From assembly GCA_020161295.1 (NCBI GenBank), contig JAIUOA010000015.1:1-58898 (forward strand): a stretch of 58,898 nt of DNA, in the 5' to 3' direction. Source of the stretch: Bacillota bacterium. GTDB taxonomy: Bacteria > Bacillota > Clostridia > Peptostreptococcales > Acidaminobacteraceae. The stretch's first letter is position 1; each line of letters begins with the position of its first letter. A program made the position numbers and the translations under genes. Below the pieces are notes generated by a model that was not told where the DNA came from, ran no database searches, and worked only from the letters and a program-made list of their open reading frames with translations. Positions 16,022-25,331 of the stretch are shown piece after piece.

Positions 16022-17983
16022 TTAACTATTCACGATTTTGTAATACGCCCTCGCTGTCATGTTATATACGGCGAAGTAAATGATGGCGAAGACTAGTAAG
16101 GTGACTGCAGTACAAAGGATAAACAGCGCCGTGTTCGTAAAGCTGAATAAGGCTAAAAGCTTCGTGATTACGGGAAAAGCAAAAGCGATGTGAATCATAG
16201 CCGTGATTAGCGGCAGGAAGAACACCATGACGATTTGACTTTTAATGCTACGCTTAATCTCTCGTTTACTGAGGCCCACCTTTTGCATGATATCGAATCG
16301 ACTTTGATCATCAAAGCCTTCAGAAATCTGCTTATAGTAGATGATCATCACCGTGGCGAGCATGAAAAGCGTCCCTAAGAATACCCCTAAGAACAGGAAT
16401 CCACCATAGGTGCTAAAAAAGTTCTCACGCATTCCCGCCTTAGACCCCATGTAGGTGATATGAGGCTCGTTAACCAAACCTGACCGGATGGCTTTTTCAA
16501 ATTCAGGACTTGGTACTTCCAAATCGAACATGTACTGATAATCAAATCCTCTAAATTCCTCATTAGTAAATGTTTTATAAACCTCTTCGATAGCTGCCAT
16601 ATCCTTTACGAATACATAAAGCTCCTTAAACATCGGGTTATCCACTTGGTTGAAGTTGCCAAAAGTTTCAACCTCTCTAACCACATCAAAGGTCTGATCA
16701 CCGAGCGTTAGTGTTTTCAAATCGAGGTTGCCAGAGGTGTTAAAAAGTGCCACTTCATCTACTGCAAGCGCAATTGGCGAATCAATAACTTGATTCAAAT
16801 CAGCCACAGGCACGAAAATAATCAGGGTATTACTGTCATTAAAGTTCCCATCGCTTATTGGCTCATAGCCGTTTGAATACCGCTTCGCTAATGTTGAAAC
16901 ACTAGAAAACCCAAACGCATCCATTGTCTTTACGCCAACCTCATCTGCAACCGAAGCCACATAGCCCGCGATATCACTTGATGGATCGCTCGTGTTATCA
17001 TGCGAGTACATAACCACATCCAGTGGATACTGGTTATCGAGGCTTTCCTCCAGCCCTAGGTAAAGAGAGACTGTGGTGGACAATGTAACGAGCACCGCCG
17101 TAGAGAGGATGCAGATATTCGCCAGACCCACCGCATTTTGCTTCATGCGGTAAATCATGCCGGAGACACTGATGAAATGGCTGGACTGGTAATAAAACGA
17201 CTTACGTGATCTTAAGAATTTTAGCAACGCGATAGAGCCTGCTGTAAAAAGCGCATAGGTTCCGATCATCACGAGAATCACCGCCACGAAAAACATCGTG
17301 ATCGCTTGTAGCGGATTACTAACCGTGACGGCGATGCCATAGCCTGCGCCTAAGCTGATGACGCCCACCAGCGTCATGAGCCACTTGGTCTTCGGCTCGC
17401 GCTCGCCCACGTTCCCACCGCGAATCAGCTCGATGGGGCGAGACAAATGGATGTGCCACGTGTTATAGGAAGCCGCGGCCATGAAAATGCAACCAAATAA
17501 GAAAAAGGTCATGAGGATGGATGCCATGGGAATCACGAAGCTAAAGGTTCCTGTAAAGCCTAGTAGCTTCAACAGCACCATGTACATGAGCTTACTGAAG
17601 ACTGAACCGATGAGCACGCCGATGGCGATGGACAGCACTGAAATCATAAAGGTTTCGATAAAGAGCATCACAGCGAGATGTTTTTTCTCCATGCCCAGTA
17701 TGTTATAAAGCCCCATCTCCTTCTTGCGTCGCTTCATGAGAAAACTGTTCGTGTAGAAGATAAAGATGGTGGAAAAGATTCCGATCACTGCATTGCCGAA
17801 ACCTAAGATGATCTTAAGGCTATCACCACCAGACATGGTGCTAAGTCCAGGATTACGCGAGATGGTATGCATGATGAAAAAAAGTGAGACGATGCCGATG
17901 TTCATGAGAATAAACGGAGTAAAAAGTCTGGCGTTCTTTTTGATGTTATCCCTTGCGAGGCCTAAGTAAAAGCGGCTATTCAT
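16022..17983 (-). CDS. BceB-type ABC transporter permease (FtsX family)
   Basis: This 653-residue permease has the Bce arrangement: about ten hydrophobic segments, with a large extracellular domain between segments 7 and 8 (roughly residues 310-515), which in BceB senses peptide antibiotics. An upstream open frame exists, but the ATG at 17983 overlaps the ATPase stop by 8 bases and gives the correct N-terminus (MNSRFYLGLARDNIKKN). With the ATPase it should act on cell-wall-active peptides and signal to the adjacent short sensor kinase. The actual ligand is unknown. Confidence 0.9.
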   Translation of the reverse strand: MNSRFYLGLARDNIKKNARLFTPFILMNIGIVSLFFIMHTISRNPGLSTMSGGDSLKIILGFGNAVIGIFSTIFIFYTNSFLMKRRKKEMGLYNILGMEKKHLAVMLFIETFMISVLSIAIGVLIGSVFSKLMYMVLLKLLGFTGTFSFVIPMASILMTFFLFGCIFMAAASYNTWHIHLSRPIELIRGGNVGEREPKTKWLMTLVGVISLGAGYGIAVTVSNPLQAITMFFVAVILVMIGTYALFTAGSIALLKFLRSRKSFYYQSSHFISVSGMIYRMKQNAVGLANICILSTAVLVTLSTTVSLYLGLEESLDNQYPLDVVMYSHDNTSDPSSDIAGYVASVADEVGVKTMDAFGFSSVSTLAKRYSNGYEPISDGNFNDSNTLIIFVPVADLNQVIDSPIALAVDEVALFNTSGNLDLKTLTLGDQTFDVVREVETFGNFNQVDNPMFKELYVFVKDMAAIEEVYKTFTNEEFRGFDYQYMFDLEVPSPEFEKAIRSGLVNEPHITYMGSKAGMRENFFSTYGGFLFLGVFLGTLFMLATVMIIYYKQISEGFDDQSRFDIMQKVGLSKREIKRSIKSQIVMVFFLPLITAMIHIAFAFPVITKLLALFSFTNTALFILCTAVTLLVFAIIYFAVYNMTARAYYKIVNS

Positions 17984-18743
17984 GACTGCCCCCTTCAGAG
18001 GTGAGCACGGAAAGGGTCTCAGATATCTTCTGATGGAGCGTGTCCTGCGACATCCCGCCACGATAGAGCTGGTGATACACCTCGCCATCCTTGATGAACA
18101 GGATGCGCTTCGCATGACTTGCAGCGCGGGTACTATGGGTCACCATGAGGATGGTCTGACCTTCGTTGTTGATTTTAGAAAAGAGATGGAGCAGATGATC
18201 CGTCGCCTTTGAGTCCAGCGCACCCGTGGGTTCGTCTGCGAGCACGATTTTAGGATCGGTGATAAGGGCCCTGGCCACTGCCGCGCGCTGCTTCTGTCCA
18301 CCTGAAACCTCATAGGGAAATTTATCGAGAATGTCCATGATTTCCAGCTTTTTCGCGATGGGCATCAGTTTCTCGTTCATCGCCTCATAATGCTTACCAG
18401 CGAGCACCAGCGGTAAAAAGATGTTATCTCTAATCGAGAAATTATCCAGCAGGTTGAAGTCCTGAAACACGAAACCGAGATGCTGTCTGCGAAACGCAGA
18501 AAGACCCGACTCCTTGATTTGATTAAACGATTGCCCATTTAAAAGCACCTCACCTGAGGTGGGCTTATCCAGTGACGCTAAAATATTGAGAAGCGTGGTC
18601 TTCCCCGAGCCAGATTCGCCCATGATGGCCACATACTCCCCTTCTTCCACGGAAAACGTCACGTTGGACAGGGCCATAACCTGATTTCCTCCGAAACGCG
18701 TGGTATATATTTTCTTTAAATTGTTTACGACCAGTAATGACAT
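17976..18743 (-). CDS. BceA-type ABC transporter ATP-binding protein
   Basis: This 255-residue ATPase of the MacB/LolD/BceA family has Walker A GESGSGKTT, signature VSGGQKQRAAVARAL and Walker B IVLADEPTGALD. The ATG at 18743 is chosen over one further upstream because GGAGGAACAC precedes it. It is coupled to the permease gene and preceded by a terminator, a TATAAT-type -10 and a Bce-type response-regulator box, so it can be induced separately from the two-component genes. Confidence 0.92.
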   Translation of the reverse strand: MSLLVVNNLKKIYTTRFGGNQVMALSNVTFSVEEGEYVAIMGESGSGKTTLLNILASLDKPTSGEVLLNGQSFNQIKESGLSAFRRQHLGFVFQDFNLLDNFSIRDNIFLPLVLAGKHYEAMNEKLMPIAKKLEIMDILDKFPYEVSGGQKQRAAVARALITDPKIVLADEPTGALDSKATDHLLHLFSKINNEGQTILMVTHSTRAASHAKRILFIKDGEVYHQLYRGGMSQDTLHQKISETLSVLTSEGGSHE

Positions 18744-18779
18744 GTGTTCCTCCACTTGATTTGATACTGTCATTATATT

Positions 18780-18822
18780 AAAAAGAGAAATGCGTCACCA
18801 TCGAATTGGCTTACATTTCTCT
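18780..18822 (-). terminator. Terminator between sensor kinase and BceA-type gene
   Basis: On the minus strand AGAGAAATG pairs with CATTTCTCT across a 21-base loop and is followed by TTTTT. It would end the kinase transcript just before the transporter promoter (TATAAT rendered at 18772-18777). Confidence 0.65.
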
Positions 18823-18825
18823 GGG

Positions 18826-19833
18826 TTAACTTACAGTTTTGTAAGGTGGAAAGATGAGTGTTACGCGTGTTCCTGTGCCCGGTGCTGAGGTGATGGAAAT
18901 ATCGTGGGATAGCCGCTGTAGAGCACGTCTGCATAGGTATAGCCCCAGGCCGGTGGATTTTCGATCCAGTCTTCCATTGAAACCCGTGAACCCACGCTCG
19001 AAAACCCTCGGTAAATCCTCTGACGAAATCCCGATGCCCGTATCGGCCACCACTAAACGCTTCGGTGCATCTACTCTCTCACCTTGAGTTGTTCCAATGC
19101 TTATCTCACCACCGTTCGTGTACTTAAGCGCATTGGAAAGGACCTGCTCAAAGCAGAAGGCAAACCACTTCGCATCGGTGACCACTTCCAGTGAAAACGG
19201 CTCGAAATTAAGCTTGATACCCTTCTCGATGAACAGCGTGCGATACTTGCGAATAGAGGCTTTCACCAGCTCATATATCTCCTGCTTTTCGAAACGAAGG
19301 TCCGAGGTCTCGCTTTCCAGGCGGATGTAGTTCAGCGCCATCTCGACATACTGCTCGATCTTAAAGAGCTCCGTCTTCATACTCAGCGTCTGCTCCTGCG
19401 GATAAGCCTCTAAAAGGAGCTGCAGTGCCGCGATAGGCGTCTTGATTTGATGCACCCATAGGGTATAGTAATCATTCATTTGACTTTGCGCAAAATCGAT
19501 CTGCGTGATTTTTTGCTGCACCTCTGAATAGAGCTGACGGACCAGCGCTTGATAATCCTGCTCCATGAGCTCAGTGGGCTCTGGCAGGTCGTCTATGGTC
19601 AGTGCCACATGCGGCCGCATCTGCGTCAGAATTCGGTGACGCTTATAGTAACGCCAGAATCCAAAGGTAAAAAACACCACAGTGAAAAAGGTGCTCAGCA
19701 AAAATGCATAGAGCACCGCAGATGTTTCGATATTATGAAGATGCATGACCATGCTGAAAATCACCGAGTAGACCACCAGTAGTCCGATCAGCTTGATGTG
19801 TTTTTTTAGATAAGCCCATAAAACGCTTTGCAT
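18826..19833 (-). CDS. BceS-type intramembrane-sensing histidine kinase
   Basis: This 335-residue kinase has two closely spaced N-terminal membrane helices (about 13-33 and 38-58) with almost no extracellular loop, the mark of Bce-type kinases that sense through their transporter. The phosphoacceptor region reads WVHQIKTPIAAL, followed by the N box (EQVLSNALKYT), DTGIGI and GLGLYLCRR motifs. It begins 9 bases after the response-regulator gene and should phosphorylate that protein. Confidence 0.92.
   Translation of the reverse strand: MQSVLWAYLKKHIKLIGLLVVYSVIFSMVMHLHNIETSAVLYAFLLSTFFTVVFFTFGFWRYYKRHRILTQMRPHVALTIDDLPEPTELMEQDYQALVRQLYSEVQQKITQIDFAQSQMNDYYTLWVHQIKTPIAALQLLLEAYPQEQTLSMKTELFKIEQYVEMALNYIRLESETSDLRFEKQEIYELVKASIRKYRTLFIEKGIKLNFEPFSLEVVTDAKWFAFCFEQVLSNALKYTNGGEISIGTTQGERVDAPKRLVVADTGIGISSEDLPRVFERGFTGFNGRLDRKSTGLGLYLCRRALQRLSHDISITSAPGTGTRVTLIFPPYKTVS
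18830..18845. promoter_or_regulatory. BceR-type response-regulator box
   Basis: CTTACAGTTTTGTAAG is a perfect inverted repeat of the TnACA-N4-TGTAA form used by BceR-like regulators. It overlaps the end of the kinase gene and lies about 53 bases upstream of the -10 box of the ABC transporter genes, the usual geometry. Confidence 0.8.
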
Positions 19834-19842
19834 AATCCCACC

Positions 19843-20514
19843 TTAAGAAATGATGTAGCCGATGCCCTTTTTCGTCTGGATAAAGTCGTGGAGGCCGATG
19901 TCTTCCAGCTTTTTACGAAGGCGTGTGATGTTCACCGTCAGTGTATTGTCATCGACGAAGTGATCACTTTCCCAGAGTCTGGACATGAGCTCGCCTCGGC
20001 TGACCACGTTCCCTTTGTTCTCCAGTAGAATTTGAATCATCCTATAATCGTTCTTCGTCAGCTCCACTTTCTGATTCTGATAGCTAAGGGTCGCATCGGA
20101 AAGGTTTAGAAAGACCCCTTTATGTTCCATGACCGACGTCTGCCCTGCGAAATCATACGTCCGCCTAAGCAGTGCCTGGATTTTCGCCACGAATACCGTC
20201 ATGTCAAAAGGCTTCGCGATAAAGTCGTCCGCGCCCATGTTCATGGCCATGACGATGTTTAGATTATCCGCCGCTGAAGAGATGAAGATGATCGGCACCT
20301 TAGAAATTTTTCTGATTTCGTTACACCAATGGTAGCCATTATAAAACGGGAGCGATATATCCATGAGCACCAGGTGCGGTTCATAGGCGACGAGAGCCTC
20401 CAGAACCCCTTTAAAGTCCTCAGCAACCGTAGCGCTATACCCCCAGTTTTCCATCACACCCTTAAGGGCTTTTGCGATGGTTTGGTCATCCTCGACGATG
20501 AATATTTTATACAT
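19843..20514 (-). CDS. BceR-type OmpR-family response regulator
   Basis: This is a 223-residue regulator with a receiver domain (acidic pair EDD, phospho-Asp in LVLMDISLPF, Lys in AKPFD) and an OmpR winged-helix DNA-binding domain (ending RKKLEDIGLHDFIQTKKGIGYII). I place the start at 20514 (MYKIFIVEDD), preceded by GTGAGGCTGAGC. This overlaps the upstream phosphatase gene by 8 bases. The inverted-repeat box upstream of the BceA-type gene is its probable target. Confidence 0.92.
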   Translation of the reverse strand: MYKIFIVEDDQTIAKALKGVMENWGYSATVAEDFKGVLEALVAYEPHLVLMDISLPFYNGYHWCNEIRKISKVPIIFISSAADNLNIVMAMNMGADDFIAKPFDMTVFVAKIQALLRRTYDFAGQTSVMEHKGVFLNLSDATLSYQNQKVELTKNDYRMIQILLENKGNVVSRGELMSRLWESDHFVDDNTLTVNITRLRKKLEDIGLHDFIQTKKGIGYIIS

Positions 20515-20986
20515 GCTCAGCCTCACGCAGTTCTTTTTCTATCAGGAATTTTAGGAGGCCTTCACAGCCAGCCTTTATGTCAGCATAAGTGGTTTCAAAA
20601 TCTCCTGTGTACCATGGGTCTTCGATGCCGCGGGAGTGAGCCGTAAAATCCATGAGCAATGACACCTTTTTCTTAGGATCTTCTCCTATGATGCGCATGA
20701 GATTCCGCACGTTAAATGCATCCATGCAAATCAGATGGTCGTACCGCTCATAATCTGCCTTCGTCACCTGTGCCGATGTCTTTCCCTCGCATGAAATGCC
20801 GTGCTTTGAGAGGATACGCTTCGTACCATGATGAACGGGATGACCGATTTCCTCTCTGCTAGTGGCAGATGAGGCCACCCGAAACTTATGGGCGAGATGC
20901 TTTTTTTCGACGAGATCCTTAAAAACGAACTCCGCCATAGGGCTTCTGCAGATATTGCCGTGACACACGAACATGATGTTAATCAT
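20507..20986 (-). CDS. Low-molecular-weight protein-tyrosine (or arginine) phosphatase
   Basis: This 159-residue protein has the LMW-PTP active-site loop CHGNICRSPMAEF near residue 9 and the general-acid DPW block (GIEDPWYTGDFE) near residue 125. Members dephosphorylate tyrosine, or arginine in the YwlE/McsB system; the second loop residue type does not settle which. AGGAGGCCTA precedes the ATG. It is cotranscribed with and overlaps the Bce-type response regulator, an unusual pairing that may link protein dephosphorylation with envelope-stress signalling. Confidence 0.9.
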   Translation of the reverse strand: MINIMFVCHGNICRSPMAEFVFKDLVEKKHLAHKFRVASSATSREEIGHPVHHGTKRILSKHGISCEGKTSAQVTKADYERYDHLICMDAFNVRNLMRIIGEDPKKKVSLLMDFTAHSRGIEDPWYTGDFETTYADIKAGCEGLLKFLIEKELREAEHV

Positions 20987-21001
20987 TAGGCCTCCTGAAG
21001 G

Positions 21002-21020
21002 ACGGGGTTAGCGACCCCGT
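21002..21020. other. Short hairpin between AraC regulator and phosphatase genes
   Basis: ACGGGGT and ACCCCGT form a 7-bp GC-rich stem with loop TAGCG. No T-run follows on the minus strand, so it may modulate rather than end transcription into the phosphatase gene. Confidence 0.45.
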
Positions 21021-21039
21021 ACGTTTATCACCTCTTATT

Positions 21040-22002
21040 TTATCCTTTGTCCACTGGGATGTAAATGTCCATTACTTCCACACCACCGACGTTTTTAACC
21101 TCTTCCAGGCAGTTGGCACATTCTGCATGCGTAAAATCTGGCTCCTTAAAATCATGCTCCTCAAGCCAGCTCACCAAGTAACGCCATCCCGAACCTATGC
21201 GCTCGAAAGGATCCACCATAGGTTCTGTGATTCTTAGCGAGGCATAACGGTAGGCGGGGATTTGTTTAATCTTTATTTGAGTGCCTTCGAAGTCAAAGGC
21301 TTCAGGGTTCGGTAGCTTGCTGAGCTCTGATGAATCGATGGACAACCAGAATTCGTAGCCTCTCAGCTGCATCACATCCTCTGTGCCCTCTACTGGCGAG
21401 TCGAAGCCAAACGAACGCTTCACTTCCACGCCATTGGTTTTCGCCAGTTTAAATAATGTGCCGATAATGGCATCCTCTGGTTCATTGCCGATGGCGATAC
21501 CACTGATCACCAGCATGCTGTCTATGGTTTCATATTTTACGTCACTAAGATAATTTTTCATCTGTTTAATCCCCTTTTCGATGATATTTTGTTTCACTTT
21601 CTCAAAAGGCTCTGGAAATCCATCGATGACACGCTGCTCATCTACCTCCAGAGATAGGTCATAGACTACCAAGTTGCGCATTTTCAGCACGTCATGGTCT
21701 CTGAAATACGTCGGTGAAAATCCATATTCCTGTGCGATGGCTCTGGAGAAGGCCCGCTCGGAGGAATAGCCGACCTCCAGTGCGATATCGAGGATCCTCA
21801 TATCGGTTTTAAGCAGCGTCAGTGCATACTCCAGCTTCTTCTTACGTACATAGGCCATAAGCGAGAAGCCCGTGTAGATGCTGAACATATGGTTTAAATA
21901 GAACTTCGAAAAACCCACCTGGGCTGCGATGTGATCGAGATTCAGCGGTGCATCCACATGCTGATCCACATAATCGATCGCCTTTTGTAAATAGTGCTTC
22001 AT
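21040..22002 (-). CDS. AraC-family regulator with GyrI-like effector-binding domain
   Basis: This 320-residue protein has two AraC helix-turn-helix motifs at the N-terminus (residues 1-100, with GYSSERAFSRAIAQEYGFSPTYFR) and a C-terminal GyrI/effector-binding domain (about 150-320). This Rob/TipA-like arrangement senses small hydrophobic or drug-like molecules. The ATG follows GGGAGGAACATC. It precedes the phosphatase and Bce-type genes on the same strand, 53 bases away, and may drive them or the MFS gene on its other side; neither is proven. Confidence 0.87.
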   Translation of the reverse strand: MKHYLQKAIDYVDQHVDAPLNLDHIAAQVGFSKFYLNHMFSIYTGFSLMAYVRKKKLEYALTLLKTDMRILDIALEVGYSSERAFSRAIAQEYGFSPTYFRDHDVLKMRNLVVYDLSLEVDEQRVIDGFPEPFEKVKQNIIEKGIKQMKNYLSDVKYETIDSMLVISGIAIGNEPEDAIIGTLFKLAKTNGVEVKRSFGFDSPVEGTEDVMQLRGYEFWLSIDSSELSKLPNPEAFDFEGTQIKIKQIPAYRYASLRITEPMVDPFERIGSGWRYLVSWLEEHDFKEPDFTHAECANCLEEVKNVGGVEVMDIYIPVDKG

Positions 22003-22110
22003 GATGTTCCTCCCTATTTCCATAACGTTTGACCAGTCATCTTTATTATAATCTGAAAGTGATCACTCGACAGGACATTTCGTGCTGAAAAAAGCCTTTT
22101 ATTTCGAATA

Positions 22111-23331
22111 TTATACCTCTCGGTTGTATAAGTGTTTGACAGAAGGCGATTGCTTCACGATAAAGAGTAAAATCCCCATAAGGACGATGACGCTGTATAA
22201 CATCCCAACTTCTACAAAAGACATGAACTCACCTAGCCAGCCTGTGAAAAGCTTCCCAAGCAATATGGATGTTCCGATCATCGTGGTGTAAACTGCATTA
22301 ATTCTGCCGCGTTTTGAGTCATCTATATAAGCATTTATAGAAGTGATTCGGATATTCGCCGAGTTCATGCCGAGTATTCCCAGTAAAAACTTTATCAGAA
22401 TCATCACATAAAGCGGCATCAAGAAGAAAAGTGCATCCGTCACAGCAAATACACTATAAACGATAAGCGAAATCATGTATCTCATATGCGTAGGAATTTT
22501 AATAAAATAATGGAGAAATCCACCAAACATGTATCCCGCTGATTGAAGCGAAAGGAGTAGTGAATAATGGATTAACGTCAACGTCTCGTGTTTTTCAAAA
22601 AATGGATAGATTAGTAAATTCAAACCATCTGCAAACATCATCACGAAAAAGAACAGATAGACATTCCAAATCCCTTTCTCACGAAGTAAATATCTAAAGC
22701 CTTCTGTAATGTCCTCCATATGCGATTTGAGATTGAGCTTAAGAGACTTCCCAAGATTCTCATCGATGTCGATGAATTGCTCAAAAGTAGCCGCGATGAT
22801 TAATAGGATTCCTTCAATCGCAAACATGAATGAAACACCAAAATGTTTAAAGACCAGTGTGGCGACTGGTAATACGAGGACATTTGTCAGTGGGTAAATC
22901 AAGTTGCCAACAGCATACCCCTTCTGAAGCATTCCTTTTGGAATCAAGTTCGGAAACAAACTATCATAAGCGAGGTTATAGATGATGCCATTTAATGTCA
23001 TGATGAGCCCCATTACGACGTACACATAGAAATTAAAATAGCCTGATCGCGTAATGAATGCAAACACTAAGAACATCCCGCCCATGAAATAGTCTAGTCG
23101 ATAGATCATTTTCTTCCTCGAAAAGCGATCAATAATGGGACTGACTAAAATGGGCAACAGGATCGTCGGAATAATCGTAAGCGCACTATAGAGTCCCGTC
23201 AACCATGTAGACTGTGTTTGATCATAAACGGTAACCGATAATGCCAAACTCAACCCCACACCGCCGATTGCTGAAATGATAGTTCCTAGAATAATCAAAG
23301 TAAAATTTTTTTGCCATAGTTTATGCTGCAT
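22111..23331 (-). CDS. MFS transporter (drug-efflux-like)
   Basis: This 406-residue protein has about twelve hydrophobic segments and the cytoplasmic motif PIIDRFSRKKMIY after segment 2, which marks the major facilitator superfamily of proton-driven transporters. The ATG is set by GGGAGGCTAT just upstream. Substrate is unknown. It lies between the AraC/effector regulator and an HTH-TPR regulator, so drug or peptide export is a reasonable guess. Confidence 0.82.
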   Translation of the reverse strand: MQHKLWQKNFTLIILGTIISAIGGVGLSLALSVTVYDQTQSTWLTGLYSALTIIPTILLPILVSPIIDRFSRKKMIYRLDYFMGGMFLVFAFITRSGYFNFYVYVVMGLIMTLNGIIYNLAYDSLFPNLIPKGMLQKGYAVGNLIYPLTNVLVLPVATLVFKHFGVSFMFAIEGILLIIAATFEQFIDIDENLGKSLKLNLKSHMEDITEGFRYLLREKGIWNVYLFFFVMMFADGLNLLIYPFFEKHETLTLIHYSLLLSLQSAGYMFGGFLHYFIKIPTHMRYMISLIVYSVFAVTDALFFLMPLYVMILIKFLLGILGMNSANIRITSINAYIDDSKRGRINAVYTTMIGTSILLGKLFTGWLGEFMSFVEVGMLYSVIVLMGILLFIVKQSPSVKHLYNREV

Positions 23332-23410
23332 ATAGCCTCCCATAATCGTTATACTCTCAGCATAACACAGCGCTTAACGCATTATAATTCAGTTGTTTTG
23401 GGAAAATTAG

Positions 23411-23455
23411 CATAAAAAACAGCACTTTTGGTTTGATAAAAGTGCTGTTTCATGA
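23411..23455. terminator. Terminator downstream of the HTH-TPR regulator
   Basis: A 13-bp stem (AAACAGCACTTTT and its complement) with an 8-base loop is flanked by A/T tracts; on the minus strand TTTATG follows. It lies just after the regulator stop codon. Confidence 0.85.
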
Positions 23456-23465
23456 AAATTAACTA

Positions 23466-24695
23466 CTAACCTAACATGCTTTCTTTAATATCAATCGCTT
23501 CCTTATAACGCCGATGTGCTTTTAATGCTTCTATCAAATAATCACTATAAAACAAGGTAAAGCCGTAGTGCGAGTCCTTTCGGGAAGCATCAAAAGTTGC
23601 GCGAATCGCCTCTAAATAGGTAGGAGTGATAATCGGATTGTTTGATGACATATAAAGGTTTAACCACCGGAAGGATATGATGAGCGAATGGTCCTTTGGA
23701 TAATGATGGTCTTTGAGTTTTTCATTAACAAGTCTCAATTTTTCTCTAGCATCATCATATCTTTCAAGCCCCAGATCACACAATATCAGCTTTTGATAAC
23801 ACAATATAAATTGCCAGTCATCAAAGGCACCTAAATGTGGTTTAAGTTGATCAAGCAGTTCAATGGCTTTATCAAATAGTTTACACGCCAAATAGGTTGC
23901 ACCTAAATTATAATACACTGATATAAGGACTTTTTCGTCATTAATAAACTGCCCCATATTAAGCAACCGATTATAAAGCATGACTGCGTTATCCAGTTGT
24001 TTAACATTTGAGTATGCAGCAGCAAGTATTTGCGTATTTTCGATGGCATAAAAAAGATTGCCCTCCTGCATTAGTAGCGTGTAAGCCTCACTACCTAATC
24101 GAATCGCATTGATATAATTGCCAAGCGAATACTCTGCGTTTGAGATGTAAAAAAGTGTAACACCATTATGATGAAATTGGAGCGCACGTTCATAATGGGT
24201 TAAGGCTAGTCTGAACTCCGATTCGCTTAAAGTTTGTGTCCCTTTAAATAAGGCATAATAATGAGACTGTAAATTCGAAAAATAGGGTTTGTATGTTTCA
24301 AGGGCTTCCATCATCTCGCTTGATGCTTCAAAATTTCGTTGGTCTTGCATCGCACAAACTTTTAGTAAATACCAATCGATTGCGTATATTGAATAGGTTA
24401 GGTAGTGGTCATGGGCACTTAATTTATCATAAAGCGCCATAAATGCATTCATTCGGCCATAATATTGATGTTCCCATAGCTTCGGAATGAGATTCGCGAT
24501 CTCGTTAGCCCCCGTAAAGTCATCAGGCAAAACCACGCCTAGATTCTGTAACAGGAGTTGTATGACTTGTTCACTTGCTGTGACCTGCCCTGATTCAATT
24601 TTACTGAGATATGAGATGGCACAGATCCCCTTACAGAGCGACTCCTGACTCATGTTTTTTTCCAAACGTCTTTTTTTGATCACTGCACCAATCAT
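23466..24695 (-). CDS. HTH-TPR transcriptional regulator (Rgg/PlcR-like architecture)
   Basis: This roughly 409-residue protein begins with an XRE-type helix-turn-helix (MIGAVIKKRRLEKNMSQESL) and continues as a helical TPR-like array over about 330 residues. The layout is that of peptide-responsive RRNPP regulators and related cytoplasmic sensors. No typical ribosome site decides the start; in-frame starts at 24707 and further upstream remain possible. I chose the start that gives a complete helix-turn-helix. No small signal-peptide gene was recognised next to it. The adjacent MFS gene is a possible target. Confidence 0.75.
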   Translation of the reverse strand: MIGAVIKKRRLEKNMSQESLCKGICAISYLSKIESGQVTASEQVIQLLLQNLGVVLPDDFTGANEIANLIPKLWEHQYYGRMNAFMALYDKLSAHDHYLTYSIYAIDWYLLKVCAMQDQRNFEASSEMMEALETYKPYFSNLQSHYYALFKGTQTLSESEFRLALTHYERALQFHHNGVTLFYISNAEYSLGNYINAIRLGSEAYTLLMQEGNLFYAIENTQILAAAYSNVKQLDNAVMLYNRLLNMGQFINDEKVLISVYYNLGATYLACKLFDKAIELLDQLKPHLGAFDDWQFILCYQKLILCDLGLERYDDAREKLRLVNEKLKDHHYPKDHSLIISFRWLNLYMSSNNPIITPTYLEAIRATFDASRKDSHYGFTLFYSDYLIEALKAHRRYKEAIDIKESMLG

Positions 24696-24790
24696 AAGTG
24701 AAACCATCCCGAATATTATTTTGATGTTTCTATTATAGGGCTTTATGGTTACTAAGTTAAGTCTGTATTTCACCACTTAGTGCAAAAATA

Positions 24791-24825
24791 AAATTGACCT
24801 CCCGCTTGATACAGGAGGTCAATTT
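24791..24825 (-). terminator. Terminator overlapping the end of the toxin gene
   Basis: A perfect 12-bp stem (AAATTGACCTCC / GGAGGTCAATTT) with loop CGCTTGATACA ends at the toxin stop codon and is followed by A/T-rich sequence on the minus strand. Confidence 0.8.
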
Positions 24826-25094
24826 CATTCCTCATCGATATTCTTACGATGTCCAGCTTCCACGATAATGATGATTAACTGGTCATCTTCGATTTTTGCC
24901 AGTAACCTGTAATCGCCAATCCGATAACGCCAAACATCATTTAGATTTCCTTTTAAAGCCTTACCAATAGCACGGGGATTTTCACAGTCTACCAATTTGT
25001 CTTCAATAAACGCTAGAATAAAGGCCGCGATTTTTCGGTCCATCTTTTTAAACTGTTTGAGTGCCGTTTTAGTATAGATTACCTGATATTTCAT
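24825..25094 (-). CDS. RelE/ParE-family toxin
   Basis: This 89-residue basic protein matches the RelE/ParE fold: YTKTALKQFKKMDRKIAAFI at the N-terminus, then GNLNDVWRYRIGDYRLLAKIED and IVEAGHRKNIDE. This GxxxxxWRYRIGDYRLL block is typical of RelE-type mRNA interferases. The start overlaps the antitoxin stop by 4 bases, the standard antitoxin-first order. Whether it cleaves mRNA or poisons gyrase cannot be settled; similarity to YoeB/RelE favours mRNA. Confidence 0.9.
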   Translation of the reverse strand: MKYQVIYTKTALKQFKKMDRKIAAFILAFIEDKLVDCENPRAIGKALKGNLNDVWRYRIGDYRLLAKIEDDQLIIIIVEAGHRKNIDEE

Positions 25095-25309
25095 AAGCCA
25101 AGTTCTCTTTTTAAATCAATATGTGAAATCTTTTCTTCATCTTTCTCCTGGTCCCAGACCTTATTAAATAGTGTCAAATCGTAATCATCTTCAATTTTTT
25201 CCATTACTGCTTCTCGAACAAATGATGAAAGGTCCATATTGTGGAGTTCTGCATATTTTCTAATTAACGCATCCTCTTTTTCACTGAGTCTAATAGAGAT
25301 TGTACTCAT
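25091..25309 (-). CDS. RelB/DUF6290-type ribbon-helix-helix antitoxin
   Basis: This 72-residue protein starts with a ribbon-helix-helix DNA-binding fold (STISIRLSEKEDALIRKYAE, then SSFVREAVMEKIE) and has an acidic C-terminal part that would wrap the toxin. AAGGAGG lies 7 bases before the ATG. Its own promoter and a tandem repeat operator precede it, so it likely represses the pair together with the toxin. Confidence 0.9.
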   Translation of the reverse strand: MSTISIRLSEKEDALIRKYAELHNMDLSSFVREAVMEKIEDDYDLTLFNKVWDQEKDEEKISHIDLKRELGL

Positions 25310-25331
25310 CGTGTACCTCCTTTTCCACCTC

